Source of the DNA: Candidatus Nitrosymbiomonas proteolyticus
Lineage (GTDB): Bacteria; Armatimonadota; Fimbriimonadia; Fimbriimonadales; Fimbriimonadaceae
DNA length: 64,000 bases
Reading direction: 5' to 3'
NCBI GenBank assembly: GCA_017347465.1
Contig: AP021858.1
Coordinates: 1,054,001 to 1,118,000, forward strand
How positions within the stretch are numbered: the first letter of the stretch is position 1; the number at the start of each line of letters is the position of its first letter. Of this stretch, positions 59,737-64,000 are shown piece by piece. Position numbers and translations under genes: made by a program. Under the pieces are notes generated by a model that was not told the DNA's origin, ran no database searches, and saw only the letters and a program-made list of their open reading frames with translations.

Positions 59737-60797
59737 AGGCGCTGATCCTCGCCGGAGGCAAAGGCACTCGGCTCCGGCCCATCACCTTCTCGATGGCCAA
59801 GCAACTGGTTCCGGTGGCCAACAAGCCCGTCGTCGAATACGGGATCGAGTCCATCGCCCAGGCGGGGGTCAAGGACTTCGGCATCATCGTCGGAGACACC
59901 GCCGAGGCGATCAAAGAGGCGCTGGGCGACGGATCGCGGTGGGGGTGCCGGTTCACCTTTATCCCCCAGCCCGACCCTTTGGGTTTGGCCCACGCCGTCA
60001 AGACCGCGCGAACCTACTTGGGCGACGACGACTTCGTGATGTATTTGGGGGACAACCTGATCAAGTCGAGCGTCCGGGCGCTGATCGACGAGTTCGAGGC
60101 AAGCCGCCCCGCCGCGACGATACTGTTGACCGAGGTCCCCAACCCTTCCGAGTTCGGCGTGGCCGAGCTTGAGGGCGAAAGAGTGATTCGCCTCGAAGAG
60201 AAACCCGCTAGCCCCCGCTCGAAACTCGCGCTGGTGGGCGTGTACCTCTTCGACCGGCGCATTCACGAACACATCGACCGGCTTCGGCCCAGCAAGAGGG
60301 GCGAATTCGAGATCACCGACGCGATCCAGTCGCTGATCGACTCCGGGCTCCCGGTTCTTTCCCATACGATCACGGGATGGTGGAAGGACACGGGCACGGT
60401 CGAGGCGATTCTGGAAGCGAACAGGCTCGTATTGGAGGACCTTCAGCCCGAGATTCTGGGCGATGTGGACGGCGAAACCCGAATCGAGGGCAGGGTCAAG
60501 ATCGGAAAGGGCACCCAAGTGCGGAACTCCACGATCCGCGGGCCGGTTACCGTCGCTGAGAACTGCGTGATCGAAGACAGCTACGTGGGACCGTTCACGG
60601 CAATCGACGCGAACACCCAGGTGGTCCGAACCGAAGTCGAGCATTCGATCGTGCTGGCGGACTGCTCGCTGCAGGGCGTTCCGGGTCGGGTATCGGGCTC
60701 GCTCATCGGCCGGGGAGCGGTCGTGGAGCGGGCGGACGGCCTTCCGAAGACGACGCAGCTCGTGCTCGGGGATTCGAGCCATGTAGTTTTGCCGTGA
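59733..60797 (+). CDS. rfbA: glucose-1-phosphate thymidylyltransferase, long form
   Basis: RfbA makes dTDP-glucose from glucose 1-phosphate and dTTP. The 354-residue protein has LILAGGKGTRLRPITFSMAKQLVPVANKP at the N-terminus, YLGDNLI, EEKPASPRS and WWKDTGT. The C-terminal 110 residues form a left-handed beta-helix (hexapeptide repeats such as EGRVKIGKGTQVRNSTIRGPV), which marks the long form. It may also be acyltransferase-active or have another nucleotide specificity. The ATG is coupled to rfbB. The rmlD reductase is not seen here. Confidence 0.9.
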   Translation: MKALILAGGKGTRLRPITFSMAKQLVPVANKPVVEYGIESIAQAGVKDFGIIVGDTAEAIKEALGDGSRWGCRFTFIPQPDPLGLAHAVKTARTYLGDDDFVMYLGDNLIKSSVRALIDEFEASRPAATILLTEVPNPSEFGVAELEGERVIRLEEKPASPRSKLALVGVYLFDRRIHEHIDRLRPSKRGEFEITDAIQSLIDSGLPVLSHTITGWWKDTGTVEAILEANRLVLEDLQPEILGDVDGETRIEGRVKIGKGTQVRNSTIRGPVTVAENCVIEDSYVGPFTAIDANTQVVRTEVEHSIVLADCSLQGVPGRVSGSLIGRGAVVERADGLPKTTQLVLGDSSHVVLP

Positions 60798-60867
60798 GCC
60801 GTTTGGATTCGCTCGCGGGTGGCAATAATGAGAAAGGGGCCGGTTCGAGCCGGTCCTGCGTGCTGAT

Positions 60868-62160
60868 ATGAAGGTTGCAGTCATTGGAACGGGGTACGTG
60901 GGGTTGGTGACGGGGGTCGTGTTGGCCGAACTCGGCAACGACGTCGTCTGCGTCGACAACGACCCAGAAAAGATCGACAAGCTCCGCAACGGGATTCCGC
61001 CCATCTACGAGCCCGGCGTCGAGGAGATGCTGAAGTCGGGCCTACGGGATGGGTTCCTCTCGATTTCGGACTCGATTAGCGAGGCGACGAGGGCGAGCGA
61101 GATCGTTTTCATCGCGGTCGGAACGCCACCCGGCGACGACGGCACGCCGGACCTCACCGCCGTGCGCGCGGTTGCGGCGGAGATCGGGAAGGCCATCGAC
61201 AAGTACACCGTCGTCGTCAACAAGTCCACCGTGCCCGTCGGCAGCGGCGAACTGGTCGAAACGATCATCGCCGAGCAGGGCGCAGACCGAAGTTCGTTTG
61301 ACGTAGTGAGCAACCCCGAGTTCCTGCGCGAGGGCTCGGCGATCTACGACACGCTGAACCCCGACCGCATTGTGATCGGCGCAAAGAGCCGCGAAGCCGC
61401 CGTGAAGCTGGTTGAACTCTACGCGCCGATCGAGAAGCCGATGATCATCACCGACCTCGAAAGCGCCGAGATGATCAAGTACGCCAGCAACAGCCTTCTC
61501 GCCACCAAGATCAGCTTCATCAACGCGATCAGCCGGCTTTGCGAGCTTACGGGCGCGAACGTCGCCGACGTCGCCAAGGGAGTGGGGGCAGATAACCGGA
61601 TCGGCCCGCAGTTCCTCGGAGCGGGGCTCGGATGGGGCGGGAGCTGCTTCCCCAAGGACGTGCAAGGGCTCATCAAGATCAGCGAGCGGTACGGCTACGA
61701 CTTTCGGCTGCTCCGTGAAGCATGGAACATCAACGCGGAACAGACGCAACACTTCTTGGGCAGGATCGAGTCGAAGCTGGGGAGCCTTGCCGACAAGAAC
61801 ATCGCCCTTTTGGGGCTCGCCTTCAAGCCCAACACCGACGACATTCGCTTTGCCAAGTCCCTCGAAATCATCGAGTACATCCTCGAACGAGGGGGCAACG
61901 TTACGGCCTACGATCCTGTGGCCACCGAGCACGTAAGGGACCTGTTTCCGAGCGTGACGTATGTCGATTCGGTGTACGAGGTGAGCAATCAAGCGGACGC
62001 GCTCGTGCTGGTCACGGAATGGAACGAGTTCAAGCAGATCGATCTCGACCGCCTCGGAGGGCCGATGCGGCAGCGTCTGCTTTTCGACGGGCGAAGAGTG
62101 TATTCGAAGCAACTCGCGGAACGGGCGGGCTTCGAGTATTTCACTGTCGGAAGCTCGTAG
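60868..62160 (+). CDS. ugd: UDP-glucose 6-dehydrogenase
   Basis: Ugd oxidises UDP-glucose to UDP-glucuronate in two steps. The 430-residue protein has VIGTGYVGLVTGVVLAELG at the N-terminus, NKSTVPVGS, NPEFLREG (149-156), Lys204 (EMIKYAS) and catalytic Cys260 (GWGGSCFPKD), and the C-terminal NAD-like domain (ALLGLAFKPNTDDIR). It follows rfbA after a 70-base gap that contains a weak AATAAT box. It adds UDP-glucuronate to the sugar nucleotides made in this region. Confidence 0.95.
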   Translation: MKVAVIGTGYVGLVTGVVLAELGNDVVCVDNDPEKIDKLRNGIPPIYEPGVEEMLKSGLRDGFLSISDSISEATRASEIVFIAVGTPPGDDGTPDLTAVRAVAAEIGKAIDKYTVVVNKSTVPVGSGELVETIIAEQGADRSSFDVVSNPEFLREGSAIYDTLNPDRIVIGAKSREAAVKLVELYAPIEKPMIITDLESAEMIKYASNSLLATKISFINAISRLCELTGANVADVAKGVGADNRIGPQFLGAGLGWGGSCFPKDVQGLIKISERYGYDFRLLREAWNINAEQTQHFLGRIESKLGSLADKNIALLGLAFKPNTDDIRFAKSLEIIEYILERGGNVTAYDPVATEHVRDLFPSVTYVDSVYEVSNQADALVLVTEWNEFKQIDLDRLGGPMRQRLLFDGRRVYSKQLAERAGFEYFTVGSS

Positions 62161-62181
62161 CTCACACGATTCGAGGGCGTC

Positions 62182-63354
62182 GTGAAAATACTCCTGGTTC
62201 ACAACTTCTACCAGCAGGCCGGGGGGGAAGACTCGGTTTTCGAGGCAGAGGGACGACTTCTGGAGGAACGGGGTCATGAGGTCCTCCGATTCACCGCCCA
62301 CAACGACGCGATCCAGGACATGGGGAGGCTTGAGGCAGCCAGAGCCACCTTGTGGAACGGAGACATGTACTCCAAGATCGCCGAGGTTGCGGCCCAGTTC
62401 CGGCCCGACGTGGCGCACTTCCACAACACCTTTCCCCTGATCTCCCCGGCAGGCTACTACGCGGCGCGGGAGCAGGGGGCGGCTGTGGTGCAAACCCTTC
62501 ACAACTTCCGGCTCGCCTGCGCCAACGCGTTGTTTTTTCGTGAAGGGAAGCCATGCGAGGACTGCTTGGGGAGGAGTTTTGGGTGGCCTGCGGTGCGCCA
62601 CGCCTGCTACCGGGGAAGCCGCCTCGGTTCGTTCGTGACGGCGCTGATGGTCAACCGTCACCGAGCTAGGGGGACATGGCAGCGGGCCGTCGACCGATAC
62701 ATCGTCCTGACGGAATTCGCGCGGGAGAGATTCGTCCGGGCGGGACTCCCCGAACCGAAGCTGGCCGTAAAGCCGAACTTTGTGCCCGACCCCGGCGTGG
62801 GGACTCATGAGGGCGGCTACGCGCTGTTCGTGGGCCGCCTGTCGGTGGAAAAGGGGGTCTCGACGCTCTTGGACGCTTGGAAGATCGTTGGGGAGAGCCT
62901 ACCCTTGAAGATCGCCGGCGACGGCCCGCTCGCTGCAGAGGTCGGCGCTGCCTCGGGTTCGGGTGGGGTGGCGTGGCTGGGGGCAAGGCCGAAGTCGGAG
63001 GTGCAAGACCTGATGCGATCCGCCAAGGTGCTGGTGGTCCCATCCATCTGTTACGAAGGGTGTCCGATGGCGCTGGTCGAAGCCAAGGCGTCGGGACTTC
63101 CCGTCGTGGCTTCGGACTTGGGCGCGATGGGAACGATGGTCGAGCCGCGAAAGACGGGGCTCCTTTTCCGCGCGGATGATCCCCAAGCCCTCGCGGAGGC
63201 GGCGCTCGAAATGGACCGTGATCCTGAGTTGCGCCGAGTTTGCGCCGAGGGCGCTCGTTCGGACTACCTGCGGGCCTACAGCCCGGACGCCTCCTACCAA
63301 GCAACGCTCGCAATCTATGAGGCCGCCCTAAGCGAGTTCAAGTCGAAGAAGTAG
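62182..63354 (+). CDS. GT4-family glycosyltransferase
   Basis: A 390-residue GT-B glycosyltransferase of the GT4 family. The N-terminal domain has ILLVHNFYQQAGGEDSVFEAEGRLLEERGHEV, and the C-terminal nucleotide-binding domain has YALFVGRLSVEKGVSTLLDAW, PSICYEGCPMALVEAKASGLPVVASDLGAM with the conserved Glu-x7-Glu-like site. A Cys-rich insertion CEDCLGRSFGWPAVRHACYRG (about 127-147) is notable. The start is GTG. It is probably the sugar-transfer step of the surface polysaccharide. Confidence 0.88.
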   Translation: MKILLVHNFYQQAGGEDSVFEAEGRLLEERGHEVLRFTAHNDAIQDMGRLEAARATLWNGDMYSKIAEVAAQFRPDVAHFHNTFPLISPAGYYAAREQGAAVVQTLHNFRLACANALFFREGKPCEDCLGRSFGWPAVRHACYRGSRLGSFVTALMVNRHRARGTWQRAVDRYIVLTEFARERFVRAGLPEPKLAVKPNFVPDPGVGTHEGGYALFVGRLSVEKGVSTLLDAWKIVGESLPLKIAGDGPLAAEVGAASGSGGVAWLGARPKSEVQDLMRSAKVLVVPSICYEGCPMALVEAKASGLPVVASDLGAMGTMVEPRKTGLLFRADDPQALAEAALEMDRDPELRRVCAEGARSDYLRAYSPDASYQATLAIYEAALSEFKSKK

Positions 63355-63361
63355 CCTCCGC

Positions 63362-64000
63362 CTACCCAGCCCGTGCCTGTTCGCGGATCGCGATCAGTTC
63401 CTTCATCAAGCCGTGCAGGTCGGGCGTCCGTTCGGTGCGTCCGAAAGCGTCGTGCAGGTCGGAATAGAGTTCATAGAGCCGGTCGTAGGCGGCGAGGGAA
63501 GCGGGATTGGGGACGTATTGAAGGGCCTGGACCCGGGTCATCGCCTCGATGGCGGCAGGTACGTCGGAGTGAGCCCCTCCGACGACCGATCCCATGATCG
63601 CCGCGCCGAGTGCGCAGGTCTGTGCCGAACCGCTGAGCTTCATGGGGCGTTTGCACACGTCGGCGTAGATCTGCATCGTGAGGGGGCTCTTCTCGGCGAT
63701 TCCTCCGCAGACCACGATTTCTTCGATCTTCACCCCGTACTCGGCGATGCGCTCGATGATCTTCCGCGCGCCGAATGCCGTGGCTTCGAGGAGCGAGCGG
63801 TACATCTCGGCGGCGGTCGTGTGGAGCGTTTGTCCGACGAAAAGCCCTGAGACCCTTGGGTCGAGGAGCACGTTGCGGCTGCCGTTGTTCCAATCAAGCG
63901 AAAGCAGGCCCGATCCTCCCGCGGGTAGCGAGGTGCTTTCAGCCTCCAACTCGTGGTGCTCACGTCCGGACACCTTGCTCGCAAACCACCCAAAGAGATC
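63362..64000 (-). CDS. araB: ribulokinase (3' part)
   Basis: Only the C-terminal 212 residues lie in the window; the gene starts beyond base 64000. The fragment opens DLFGWFASKVSG and has LSLDWNNGSRNVLLDPRVSGLFVGQTL, EMYRSLLEATAFGARKIIER, VVCGGIAEKSPLTMQIYADV and SAQTCALGAAIMGSVVGG, the second ATP-binding domain of FGGY kinases of the AraB type. It phosphorylates L-ribulose in arabinose use. It is convergent with the glycosyltransferase gene (seven-base gap). Confidence 0.85.
   Translation of the reverse strand, partial: DLFGWFASKVSGREHHELEAESTSLPAGGSGLLSLDWNNGSRNVLLDPRVSGLFVGQTLHTTAAEMYRSLLEATAFGARKIIERIAEYGVKIEEIVVCGGIAEKSPLTMQIYADVCKRPMKLSGSAQTCALGAAIMGSVVGGAHSDVPAAIEAMTRVQALQYVPNPASLAAYDRLYELYSDLHDAFGRTERTPDLHGLMKELIAIREQARAG

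Overview
This is a chromosomal window from a GC-rich, diderm (outer-membrane) bacterium. Nearly every base is coding, genes often overlap by 1 to 20 bases, and there are no insertion sequences, phage genes or CRISPR arrays. The lineage looks like Armatimonadota, possibly Fimbriimonadia. This is inferred from gene content: pseudopilins inside housekeeping operons, HDOD proteins, tandem DUF1080 proteins, an exosortase with EpsI, and LptD/LptG-like proteins without close proteobacterial relatives. I could not test it phylogenetically.

Layout. 1-6.1 kb: secG, a CBS-DUF1385 membrane protein, two sugar-phosphate kinases (pfkA and a FruK-like gene), acpP-fabF and a Xer recombinase. 6.1-12 kb: an ECF sigma factor and, leftward, an accB-like / pseudopilin / accC / nusB / folD run followed by a malate-dehydrogenase-type gene. 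The AccB-like protein lacks the biotin-accepting lysine. 12-18.5 kb: an HDOD protein behind a 360-base untranslated stretch, an M48 peptidase, queC-queE, YihY-FmdB and RNase G. 18.6-25.6 kb: a DinB-fold protein behind a small AT-rich palindromic promoter, two DUF1080 proteins, tyrS, pcp, tRNA-Leu(TAA), rpmG-rpmF, a CDF transporter and recN.

25.6-35 kb: a translationally coupled operon of a DsbA-like/RibD-C fusion protein with an ABC permease and ATPase, then DoxX and EAL-HDOD genes, the leftward argC-argJ-argB run and gpsA. 35-42 kb: a complete tripartite RND efflux operon (Cys-rich secreted protein, membrane-fusion protein with two heavy-metal-binding modules, RND pump, TolC-type channel). 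42-54 kb: a secreted caspase-like protease, a TPR protein and a PqaA-type protein, envelope genes (LptD-like, LptG-like, plsY), glnE and nth. 54-64 kb: a surface-polysaccharide region (galE, mannose-1-P guanylyltransferase, EpsI and exosortase, rfbC-rfbB-rfbA, ugd, GT4 glycosyltransferase) and the 3' part of a ribulokinase.

Themes. Many genes without a Shine-Dalgarno sequence have a TANNNT or CAGAAT hexamer 6-11 bases before the start codon, which suggests widespread leaderless or near-leaderless transcription. The strongest candidates for new biology are the DsbA/RibD-C fusion coupled to an ABC transporter, the lysine-less AccB-like protein with a pseudopilin between it and accC, the metal-efflux operon with duplicated C-terminal metal-binding modules, and a secreted caspase whose C-terminus resembles an exosortase sorting tail.
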